NCBI GenBank assembly: GCA_037349105.1
Contig: JAYJMM010000105.1
Span: 1,736,001-1,800,000 of the forward strand
Reading direction: 5' to 3'
Source of the DNA: Limnomonas spitsbergensis
Lineage: Eukaryota; Chlorophyta; Chlorophyceae; Chlamydomonadales
DNA length: 64,000 nucleotides
Part shown: positions 45,301 to 56,500 of the stretch, in pieces
Layout of the letters: each line of letters starts with the position of its first letter
Position numbering within the stretch: the first letter of the stretch is position 1
The notes under the pieces: model-generated
The model's database searches: none
Seen by the model: the letters and a program-made list of their open reading frames with translations, nothing else
What the model was told of the DNA's origin: nothing
Made by a program: the position numbers and the translations under genes

Positions 45301-48300
45301 CACACCAGGAACCTTGGGGTGGCTGCCAGGCGGCCAAAGCTTAACCCATTGGGGCTTAACCTTGACCGAACAACGGCCAGTGGCCAAAGCAGCAGCGCTT
45401 GTTACAAGAGGGACCCTCGGCCGATAGCTATGATTGCAGACGAAACAAACGCAAATAATTAGTGCAAGCCACCTCACTGAGCCTGCTCCATCCCTACCAG
45501 CATCCTAGTGTGGAGTTTACGCCAAGTGAAACCTAGTGACGATCCTTAACCATCAACCCATTCAAATCCAAATGAATCCTAGTTTTTAGGGTTTGTTTCA
45601 AATCCAAGTCCTCCCAACCCTCTCACTCATCATCACCAGTCCGGGGTCTGTGAAGCTTGAAAACAAGCTTGAGCGATGAAAATCCATGACCCCTGTTACG
45701 ATCCATTGCTGCAGCTCTGCCAGGCCCATTTTGCAGGCTTGTATATTCGGATCTATCTTCAGGTCCCGCACACAGCTTGCATCATGCGCACCCTCCCTGC
45801 ATGACTAAACGGCTGACACCGCCATCCCACCCTGTCTATGATATCGCACCCCGGTCCCCTTCCCAGTGCCAATCCAGTGAAGTTCTGTGTGAAGTTAAAA
45901 CCTCATCCTCAAACCTTCATGATGCCGCCATTCACCTTTTTAATGCCACTCCTTTCTGCACATCCCACAACACTGTCTGGCCATCGTAGGCCGCTGACAT
46001 GGCAAAGCTGGGGTCCCTGGGATGCCCCTCCAGAACATGAGCCTGTCAGGAACACGGAATGGTGAGATGAATGATGAGATTTTGATCGTGGAATTGTGAG
46101 CTATTATCGCAAGTTTGCAGCATAGAATTGCGTTAAGATTGTGAGCAATGATCGCAAATTTATTTTACCGGAATCAGGTCTGAATTAAATGCATTCAGGG
46201 TCAGCTTTCTACCGCTTCGGGGTCCACACTAATGCCTAGCCTGAAATCTGGTCACTTGTCTGGATAATCGAAGTAGTGTCATTGACACGGACGTCATAAC
46301 GGAGAAGGGACTCTTAACCCCCCTAGGATTTCATAATGCATGGATCGTCAAGAATCCAGTAGTAGGGACATTAGGGCAGTGGAATGGGTAACCTAATGGA
46401 AGCATACACGCCCACACAGGGATGCTCCTCCGCCCCCTTCCCCTTCCCTATCAGTATAGGCACTGCAACGAGAGCGTTACCTTGGCTGTGTGTGCATTTA
46501 GAACATGGCGCAGGGTCCCCGTGTGGATATCCCAGACCTGGATGCCGTTGTCAGACACGGCGCCCATCAGCTTCGAGAAGGGGACGGAAGCAAGCAAGCT
46601 GAATCATGTGCAAGGTGGCATCACAGAGCAGAGGCATGGTGGCAGTACGTGCAAGGTGGCATCACAGAGCAGAGGCAAGGTGGCAGTATGTGCAAGATGG
46701 TCTCAAGGAGCAATAGGGTTCCTGGTGAGATCATGACATGAAAGGAGTGGCATCGTGTATGCAAAATACGTGAGAAACAGTAGCGAGGATCCTGGCAGCA
46801 TCTTGTACCCCTAGATGCAGCTGTAGAAACAACAGCTATCCTGCTGTTGCAGTAATTGTACCAAAGGCTCTGATTTAGCTCGTTAGATGAGCTAACTATG
46901 GACAGGATTGTGAAATCAGCGAAGCGTGTTCATTCTAGTGTGCGCTAAACCACCCTTGTGGGTCCGCCGGGCGCAGCCACCACTGGGCCAACATCTCAAT
47001 CAGCCCAAGGCGCAAAGTTTGCTGGACCAGGCCCCTTGGCTGTCGGCTGTGATGCAGCTGAATTGTAGCTGAAACACGCTAAAATAAACAGAGCCATGAA
47101 GCTGCCTAACCATGCCTGCACAACCCCCTGATGCAAGCCATGCAACATCCACACCCGCCACACCTCCACCTGCATGTCATGGTAAGAGTGTCTTTCTTCC
47201 TACAATAAAGGCGCGGATGTGGCTTCGGCCCAGGCTGCGCTGTTTCCTTAACATTCACGCCTCTCACGGGGCGTAGCTTTCTTTCTTTCTTAGTAAGAGG
47301 CTCACAGCAGGCACACTCCACCTGGATATAAAAGTTCCTGAAGTGGAGCACAAGGAACAGACCCACTTGCACTCCTGCCACTTACCACGCTCCCATCGCA
47401 GGCCCACGCAATTTGGCAGAAGGTGGCGCGCTCTGCTGGCCGTCTCGACCTTGGCCGCTGCGGGTCCAGTCCATCGCCTGGGATGTTGGGACTCTTGCCT
47501 GCAGCCAGCTCCAGAAACGAACGCCAGGCTGGCCGCTGTTTGCTAGCCGGACCATCCCACGTGAGGAACCACACCTAGTCAGAAGTGCAGTCGCGAGGAG
47601 GTTGGGAGAGGCTGATACAAACCATATGGTCTGACCCCAATCATCACTGGCACACACACACAGACACACACAGACACATTCACGGTTGCAGGAAGTTGCA
47701 GCAGTACCAGATATAGGTTTAAGTGCTGGACCCAAGCGCCAAAAACACTCACCATCACATTATTAATACAATTTGAAAGCACACAACCCCTCCTCCAGCA
47801 GCCCACACGACCTTGACACAAGGTGTATTGTTCATGCTTTAAGCCTACACTTCTGCTTCCCATGCAGAAAGGTCAAGAAGCCAGTACAGTATCAGTGGAT
47901 CATTGTGTTGTGCAGCTTCAGCTACAATTTAGCTACACCACAGCCTACTAACAGCAGGCGGCCTACGAGCAGCAGGGCTTGGTGCAGCAAGACTGGCTAC
48001 TTAGTAAACCGGCCAAAGGCCGGTCCAGGTTTGGACCCCATTGTCCCAGTGGTGGCCTCCCAGCAGCCTGCAAGGGGGGGGTCTGGTGTACACTTACATA
48101 AACACTGATGGTTCTGCCGAGTACATAATTGAACATCCCTTGCTCTACCCAGACAAGCAGGCCTCACCCTCATTTGCCCGTCCTGCGACGCCGTCGCCAG
48201 CGCCGTCCCGCTTGGACAGAACTCGATCAAGTGCACATGCCCCTTGTGTCCTTCCAGCCGGACCAGCTCCTGCGGCCTGAGCGGAGAATCCTGCGCTGCA

Positions 48301-51300
48301 GGGGTGTTTTCTCTGCGTGCGCCCTCCCCTGGACCTGCCCTGGCTGCCACCCGTGCTTCACTGCCCTGGCCGTCCACCCAGTGCCATATGTATGCGAAGC
48401 AGTTGTCTGAGCCTATCGCGATGAATGCGCCGTCCGGGCTGACTGAAAAGCAGATCAGGGCCAGCGGCTGGTGGGGGAGGGGGAGGCGGTGGGGAGGTGG
48501 AGGTAGCAGGCGATAAAGAGAGAGGGGGGAGTTGGTGAGAAAAGAGGTGAACTGAGCATGAAACACGTTACCTACCAGTATCACTCATTCCGAAAAGAAA
48601 GAGATCTCGAACACAAACTTAAAACGTGTGAAGGAAAAGGCGCCTTAACATCCCACCTTTTCAGGACCCTGGAGGCCAGCTGCGATCGTTGCCACAGCAG
48701 GAGCCTCGGAGGGAGGCTCCGCGGCAGCTCCACTGCGAAGGATCGGGGCGGTGGGAGGGACCGGACATGCTGAGACGCCTGTCAAGGTGCATGCAGGGGG
48801 AAAAAGGGGAGAAATTAAGCGGGAAATGGGAACAAGGTATACTGGATGGGCCGTGGCTTATATGGTGAGAGGCTTGAGGGTCAACGCCTTACTCTAAAGC
48901 CTTCAGCCTGGGGACAATGCACCTCCCTCACCTGCTTGCCCAGTCCCGAAAGCAAATGTGTCATCTATTCTCAGCACCATTGCATCTGCTGGAGATGGCG
49001 CGTCGTCTGGGGAGGTTGAGCCCCAGATCCAGATCCGACAACTACCGTCGTAGGCTGAGGTTAAGAGTGCATGGCGCCGCTGCTGTTGTTGCTGTTGTTG
49101 CTGTTCTTCGTGTCGGGACTGCAGCTGTGGTGGAGGCTTCTGGCAGATGCCATTGGTGCATGGTGCTGAAGTGCACGCCTTGGTAGCGGCTGCCTCAATG
49201 CTATCCGTACTCGCTGGCAGAGAGGAACCTGACATTGCCACGGCCTGTGAAGTGCACCCAGCAGGGGTCATAGCCTCACTGCTACCTGACGGTGGTGTGA
49301 GCAAGGAACCCGCTGTAGCGATAGCTTGGAAAGAGTTCGCCATGGTGGTCAGAGCTTCACTGCCTTCTTGAAGCAGCTTGCAGGCGTTGGCAGGACGAGA
49401 CGATGAATTGGCGATGCCAGCAGGTGGAGCGGCTGCGGTGGGGTAGCTGGGAGGGGACTCGGTGCGGCTGTCGGCATTTGAGATTGTGGCGCAAGCGGAG
49501 TTGGCTGCTCTGGGGCGGCCAGCAGCGGGCGCCCAGACGAAGTGCAGCATGGTGATGCCTCCAGTGTGGCCGGTGAGTACAGCCACTGGGTGGCCTAGGT
49601 TGTGCATCTGATAGGCAGGGAACAGGCTTCAAAACATATTCATATGAGATAATCAGATAAGGGTTGCATAGGCCTTTGAAGTGTCCCGGCAAGCCCTGGA
49701 ATCCTGTGGGCTTGACACATCCAATACAAAGAGCAACAAAGGAAGGGGCGGCCCATGGCTACCGGGATTCAGCCGCCAGCAGGCAACGCCAGATGATGCA
49801 ACAGCATCACAGCTTCACTATGCCCAGACGACAGCCCCCTTGATGGGACCCATACAGCATAAACAGGAAGCATGCATCAGGAACATGCTCTTTGAATGCT
49901 ACCACCGCATACATGTGGTGGGTTAGGGCTCTGAGTTAAAGTGTCCATGCTAGATCCTCCTAAACCCTCATATCTTCATCTTGGTCCTAAACCTTCATCC
50001 CTGCATCTATGCCCTAAACCCTCATACCTGCATCTATGCCCTAAACCCTCATACCTGCATATATGCCCTAAACCTCATACCTGCATATATGCCCTAAAAC
50101 CTCATACTTGCATATATGTTAAAAAAAACCATACCTGCATCTATGACCTAAACCCTCATATCTTCATCTTTGTCCTAAACCTCCATCCCTGCAACTATGC
50201 CCTAAACCCACATACCTGCATAAATTACCTAAACCCACATACCTGCATCTATGCCCTAAACCCTCATACTTGCATAGATGTTATAAACCCCCATACCTGC
50301 ATCTCTGTCCTAAACCCTCATATCTTCATCTTTGTCCTAAACCTTCATCCCTGCATCTATGCCCTTAACCCACATACCTGCATATATGCCCTAAACCCTC
50401 ATACTTGCACAGATGTTATAAACCCCCATACATGCATCTATGACCTAAACCCTCATACCTGCATCTATGCCCTAAACCCTCATTCCTGCATCTTTGTCAT
50501 AATCCCTCATACATGCACCCATGTCCCAAACCCTCATATCTGCATCTATGCCCTTAACCCTCATATCTGCACCTATGTCCGAAACCCTCATACCTGCATC
50601 TCTGTCCTAAACCCTCATATCTGCATCTATGCCTTAAACCCTCACGTCTGCACCTACGTCCTTAACCCTCATACCTGCAGCCCCCATACGCGCACAACCT
50701 GGTCCTCTGATGCCGACGCCACCATGCTGCTGTCCAGGCTGATTGAGATGTCATTGATCACGTTAGTATGACCTCGGCAAGTGCGATGCAGGGCACCCGT
50801 CGTCACCGACCATATCTACGAGCAGGGACAGTATTCAGCGTGCTGAGTTTCTGCGTGATTTTGAGTGTGAGCATGGCTTTGAGTCCAACAGAGCAAACAG
50901 CATGTGATGCTGTCACAAAGCGATGGTGAGAAACTGTGCCTAGGCTTGGCCTAATAGCAGAAAAACATCCCAGCATACCTAAAGGCCAACCGCACATGCA
51001 CAATCTAACAATCGATGCACTGTGAATCACTTGTCCAGCACCTTAAGCACATAATCCTGGCCTCATGGTACCAATCTCCACCTCCCACTGTCGAGGAAGC
51101 CACCTGTCTCATGTCTGGATTTCTCTGGCTCCTATCCCACTGCCTTATTAGGAACCACGCAGCATTGGTCGGCTAGCTATGTATTCAGGATCAGCCATTC
51201 CAAGAATCACAGATCATGAATAATCCACATGCCGCCAGCCTAGTAATATCCTCGACAGGCCCAGGTATGTCCACCTTAACAAGCCAGTCATCGCATCCAG

Positions 51301-53198
51301 TGACGATCCATCTGCCAGACCTGCAGGACAGCATCAGAGGAGAGACTTTGTCCCTCAGCATACTAGCCTTTTATAGAGCAGCAATGCCTTGTATAAAGCA
51401 GCAATGTCACAATGTGCACATCTCATGGACAACATTTCCACTTGGTATGTTTTGATCATCTTGCAATAAGATATTATGTATATACCACCTCTTAATGATC
51501 GAGCTGAGCTCCAAAAGCACACCCACGACGCCCGTGGGTGCTCCCCGACCCACCGAACACCATTTTTTACTGAAGTTTGCTGCAGTTACAACAACTTTGA
51601 AGGTGGTCTGGTGCGCACTGCACTGCACTGCACTGCACACAAAAACTCAAAAGCTGAAATGGGGGACACCATGAGCAAGCCTGTGAGCCTGACAGGGCAT
51701 CTTGTGACACACACGGAACACCATTCCCCAAACCTCAGACCCCCAAAGGCCCAGTGAATGGCCATGCATAGCCCAGCCCACAGCAATTGAATGTGCTTTT
51801 AACAGGCGCGAGAGGCAACATCTATTCTTTATTTGATTTACGAATGGCATGTGGTAAACCTAAAACCATACCGGTACCGATTAACTACCGGGCATTTGCA
51901 AGTACTTTTGCACATGGTGGACATGTGTGGACATGTGTGGACAAGCCTGCCCGCCCTCTCACCTGTCGATGGCCATGCAGTAGACTGCCAAGCGGTGTCC
52001 CCTGAAGCTCCCCTGGTGCCTAGTCGCACGCGCTTGCAGCGCCGCCGGCGCCCTCAACACCCCCGCTGGCGGGCGCCTGCCTTGCAACTCCCGCAGCAGC
52101 AGGGCGTGCGGCAGGCTCATCGCGGCATGCTGGAGCAGGGGCCCGCAGGAGCGCCAGGGAGCTGGCAGGGCAGGCTTGGCTGGCCAAGCAGATGGCGGCA
52201 ACAGGCAGTGACGACCTGGCGGCGCCAGCAGCGTGGAGATGCCCTGCGAGGTGATATATGGACAGGTCAGCAGGGCCAAGACGGGGCTGGGGGCTCAGGG
52301 GCCTGCCTGCAAATCCGGGTCACCTGAGAATCCGGCTGTCTGTCGGACCTGGCCTGAGCCACGAGCCCCAACATGGAGGCTAGCGCATTTGGTGGCACTT
52401 CATGCCCCAGCCTTGCAACAAACTCTGCGTATGTTGGCGTGCGTGTGCGTCCTGGGGAAGGGTAGGTGCAAAGGTAGGGCACGAGTAGGGTGCAGAGTTC
52501 AGGGTGACATGAGTAGGGTGCAGGGTATAGAGGGGTTCGTGCCTGTTACAAGGGGTATGCCAGAAGGAGGATCAACCTCAATTGTGGACGATGCAGGGAT
52601 GTTGCTGGTAGCAGGATGATTGTGTGGTAGCTACTCGGCACAGGAGCCGCTGGCATGCGACTTGTGTTAGCCATGATTTATCCAGCAGCTCACGCCATCA
52701 AGTTTCTTCGAGATGATGGTACAATAACTTAATCAGGGATGCAGGATAACAGTGATGCTGGACAACGGAGAACCCAGCCTTGTGCATGGCAATGTGGAAA
52801 TCACATGTGCAAGCTCAGCTACCCTGCCTGGCCTTCCTTTCGAGACGAACGTGCCATCAATCATGTAGTGGTTGCATTGTAAGGTGCTGAGACGCCGCTC
52901 AGATGGTGTGAGGAGTCGCACTTCCTGCCCTGCATGAGCATGTGCTCAGCCATGCAGCTTTTGAAGCTCACCCAGGAAGTCTGTGACAACAGGCAGCAAA
53001 CTGCACTCGCAAGCTTGCTGGCGAAGCAGTTTCGCGGCTTCCTGACAAGGCCCATTCTCGAGGAAACGGAGGATAAGGAAGTACACCTCAGCATGGTCGA
53101 CCTGGAGCAGTCGGGATTGAGAGCATGCATACATCAGCTTGAAAATGCTGGTGGCATAGATAAAGAGATGCGGTGCTATTGAAAGGCACCTCGGACAT
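39317..53198 (-). CDS. BRWD/PHIP-type WD40 protein with polyQ C-terminus, no bromodomain seen
   Basis: Nineteen minus-strand exons: 53190-53198, 52972-53101, 52324-52451, 51963-52243, 51275-51320, 50675-50815, 48932-49607, 48657-48769, 48168-48467, 47386-47574, 46481-46570, 45936-46042, 44851-44968, 44020-44041, 43656-43737, 42331-43323, 41832-42138, 40764-41442 and 39317-40530. Together they make 5625 nt, exactly 1875 codons with TAA. Phases agree throughout; the 9-nt first exon is the least certain. The N-terminus (AEVYFLILRFL) and eight or so WD40 blades (GHRLAVYCMAIDR, GCDDWLVK, ASASEDQVVRVW, LAVSPDG-like repeats, SDNGIQVWDIHTG, LEGHPRDPSFAMSAAYDG) follow BRWD/PHIP. So does the linker YDQFLASDF..SETQLPSHL..MPYSDPIQS. 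BRWD proteins are chromatin-bound receptors of CUL4-DDB1. Residues about 245-470 include a long loop with eight Gln. After about residue 950 come acidic/basic runs (RRSTRLR), then about 400 Gln-rich residues with MGLSDYPGQ-type repeats. No bromodomain is visible. Confidence 0.85.
44217..44284. repeat. Imperfect 27-bp inverted repeat (MITE-like) in a BRWD intron
   Basis: Arms 44217-44243 (starting CCCTGGGCTGGTT) and 44258-44284 (ending AACCAGCCCAGGG) pair at 24 of 27 positions around a 14-nt loop. Fold-back repeat relatives lie close by (44341-44375 and about 44605). Confidence 0.85.
47026..47090. repeat. Dispersed fold-back repeat copy in a BRWD intron
   Basis: GGCTGTGATGCAGCTGAATT and GTAGCTGAA match the tandem copies at 57918-58045 nearly base for base. 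A reverse-oriented relative is at about 47920-47990 in the next intron. Confidence 0.65.
49955..50674. repeat. 27-bp minisatellite, about 26 copies, starting at a splice donor
   Basis: The plus-strand unit contains CCCTAAACCCTCATACCTGC and seven more bases, repeated every 27 bp. The array fills most of the BRWD intron between exons 6 and 7 (minus strand) and directly abuts the donor at 50674. On the minus strand each unit reads TGCAGGTATGAGGGTTTAG, nearly the same as the exon-intron boundary itself (CTGCAG|GTATGAGGGTT). Confidence 0.95.
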
Positions 53199-53572
53199 GA
53201 TGCACGAGCTGCCACCGGGAAGAGGCAGAGCTGCGTGTGCTCATAGGCTTTGCTCGGGTCTGTGAGCACCCTTCGCTTCAGTATTGAAAGAAACAGATGC
53301 AGCGAGTATACGCGCAGTGATCACGACACCTGCGTGAGGCGCATACCTATTTACCTATCTTTCGGTTTAGATCTGAAAAAACGAAACAGGCCTGCCACAT
53401 GAAAGTAATTCTTGCATGCCCGTGGCACCTTTCTTTGAACAGTCAGGGAAGAGGAAGCGTGTAGCTCGGCGTTTAAGCTGCTCTGTCTAGGTACAACGTC
53501 CATTCGAATCGGATTTCACGACCACAATTCCCGCTTGGCTACCCCCTGACTACATAGTCGGCAGCCCTAGAA
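53199..53572. promoter_or_regulatory. Divergent promoter region, BRWD-like and eIF5B
   Basis: The two genes start 374 bp apart on opposite strands, so this spacer must hold both 5' UTRs and promoters. No clear TATA box was seen. Position is the only evidence. Confidence 0.5.
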
Positions 53573-56500
53573 ATGGGGAAGAAGGGGAAAAAGGATTTCC
53601 TTGATTTGCCAGATCCCGATGAGGAGGAAGCTGCTTCTGGACTTGCCAGCTCAAAGGCTGCGGACGCAAGTGGCAGCGCCGAGGGTGGAGCAGCAGCTTC
53701 AGCAGCAGCAGGGCCTAAGCCAGCCAGCAAGGGCAAGAAGGACAAGAAAAAGGGAAAGGGCAAGTCGGCTGGCTTTGACAGTGACGATGAACTGCCTGCC
53801 TCAGCGGCTGCTGCCCCTCCTGATAACGATGATTATGACGAACCGCTCGTGAGGGCAAAACCCAAGCCTCAGCCTAAGAAAGGCAATGCCAAGAAAGGTG
53901 CAGCTGCTGCATTTGCCATGCTGGGGAGCGAGGAGGAAGACGAAGTGGAGAAACCTGCTCCAGCCAAGGGCAAGAAGCAACCTCCGCCGAAGCAAACTGC
54001 AGCAGTAAAAAAAGCTGCCTTTCAAGCTTTGAATGATGAAGAGGAGGAGGAAGAGGATGATGATGAAGAGGATGAGCACGATGAGCCTAGCCCAAAGGTG
54101 CCTATGCATTTCTGCCCATGCAAGACAGCCATGCATGGTCGTTTATGTTGGGGTCTGCCCCATGCAGCCCCCATGGCTGTGTGGCCTTGTGACTCATGTC
54201 CTACAGTCGCATTCCTGCATCAACCTGTCCCATGCTGGCTTGAGTGAGTCCAGGAAAGCAAGCCAGCACATTGATTCCGCAATGCTACCTGCGCGCAGCC
54301 CTCAGCTGTTAAGCTCGTCATTGCCGAGGTACTCAGCGTTGAGGACCATCCGAAAGCTGATCGCCTGAAGGTCTGCGAAGTGGACGCAGGAATGACGATT
54401 TACAAGGTGGGACTGCCTAGCACCACGCATGTCTGTTTTGCTGCTTTTCATCTCTCCTTCGCATGACCATGTTTTCTGACCCATTTGCAGTGCAGCCCAT
54501 GCAGCGTGGTCCCATTGACATCACGCAGGCGCCCGAGACTCTTGTGGCTGCTTGCTAGACAGTACGTCCATTGTACTATCTTGGCCACCACTGTTGTGCT
54601 GCCCTCTTTTGCTTCTCCAGGTTATCACCAATGCTGCAAACGTTGAGGAGGGAATGAAGGTGGTATTTGCGGTAAGCAGGATACAAGGCCATAGAGGACA
54701 CAAAGACATGCAAATGGATGGCCGTGGTAGACCTGTGTTACCTTGTAGGCATTTATCATTTCCTGCAGCCATGGAAGGCCAGCTCCCCACCCGCAGCCTT
54801 CTGACATGTTGCCTGCAGTGCCCAACCTGCTGATGAGCATGAGACTCCATTGACGAGCAATACAGCTATTCACAGGTCACGGGCCATGGCCCTGCATGAC
54901 CGGTTCCCCTTTCTAAACCCAATTACGTATGGTCATGCGCCGAGCAGCCCCGTCCCACGTCACGGCCACACTGTAACCATGTGCCTTACTCCCCATGCCT
55001 CCTTGTGACCTGGCATCTCCCTCCCTGTACCTCCCTCCCTGTTCAAGCCTGTCGGCATGATCACCCCTGGCAGTGGGCTCAAAGTTGAGAAGCGGAACCT
55101 CAAGGGCGTCGACTCGTACGGCATGCTGTGCTCAGCCCAGGACATTGGGTGGAGCAAGGAAGCTGACGGGAAGCTGGTGGTACTGCCTGCTGACTCAGAA
55201 ATCGGGGCACCTTGCCCTGACAAGCAGGTGTGTGAGGTGGGGAACAAGGTGATGTGTGGTCTGTGGGTGGGTTGGTGGGGAGCCGGCTGATGGGTGTTAC
55301 GAAGGCGCGTGTGTGGTGCGTAACAAGGTGAAGGTTGTCATGATGTAAGTGGGAGGGTGGTGGGTAACTGGGTGATGGGTGTTTGGCAGGCGGGATTGAG
55401 GTGGGGAACTGGATGAGGATTACCCGCTGGTATGCCGCCTGGGGGGGGGGGTCTGACACATGTTGCTCCCTCTGAGAGTCTCCTGCCTGTAACACCCTCC
55501 CTCCCCGGCCAGCCAGCTGCAACTGCGAAGAAATCGAAGAAGAACGGGAAGTCAGGCCTTGACACTGCCGCCCTCTTTGCGGCGATGGGGGAGGACGGCG
55601 AGGAAGCTGCGACCTCCGTTCCACCTGCTGGGGCTGAGGTTAAGAAGAAGAAGAAGAAGGTCAAGGACATGGACAGCCTGTTTGCCGCCATGGAGGCAGA
55701 GCCAGCAGCAGGTGAGGGCCAGATGGACCCCAGCTGCTGTCAATGGGGGAGGGGGGGCAGCAATGGTAAATACTTGTAAAATCCCAAGTGCAAGTGTGTG
55801 AGAATAGTGTGTAGCGCAGCGCCAGCTAAGGGTCTCTTACCTGAAACAAGGGGGGGGTACCGTATTCGGGTGGCGAGGAGACCTCGAGGCCTGAAAATGG
55901 AGGAAAGCTGCACCCCCTCGGGGCTTGGTATTGGAGGAAATAGTGCAGTCTGAAAGCGGAAGAGGGGGCAGCACATGGGCACAGCCTTTGCGGTGCCTGT
56001 ATCTACAGATTAGGCGGAGGAGAAGGAAGGGGGGGGGCTGCATTGTGTCTTACTGAGCTTGAGAAGGAATGCAGCTTGAGGTGATTGATTGTCCCGTTCC
56101 CACAGGGGGATGCAGGTGCAGACGCAGGCTAGGGCCCCTGGATCGCGGCTCATGGTTTACGACATTTGCATGGTATTTAACATAGGGTTACAAGGTGAAG
56201 TGACTTGTGGCTTGAGGTCAGGAATCGTCATGGCTTCTGGTCCTCCCTCCCTGCTGCTTAACCCTGACACCCATTTCCCCCTCCCAGCCGGTCCCTCAGA
56301 CGCAGCCAACGGCGAGGTGGCGGCGGAAGTTCCGGAGCTCGGCGAGAAGAAGAACAAGAAGAAGAAGACAAAGGACATTGACAGCCTGTTTGCAGCCATG
56401 GGGCTGGAGGAGGCGGCTCCGGAGCCGGCTACAGCACCGGAACCAAAGCCCTCGGAGCCTGAAGCAGGTGTGCACTCATGCATGACCTAGACTGGGGAAA

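Noticed and set aside
49941..50771. 276-codon plus-strand ORF encoding a nine-residue repeat (HTCIYALNP)
   Set aside because: It is the 27-bp minisatellite read in one frame; 27 is divisible by three, so the frame stays open. It is antisense to an intron of the BRWD-like gene.
54033..54368. Plus-strand Arg/Met-rich ORF
   Set aside because: Out-of-frame reading of the acidic GAT/GAG tract of eIF5B exon 1.
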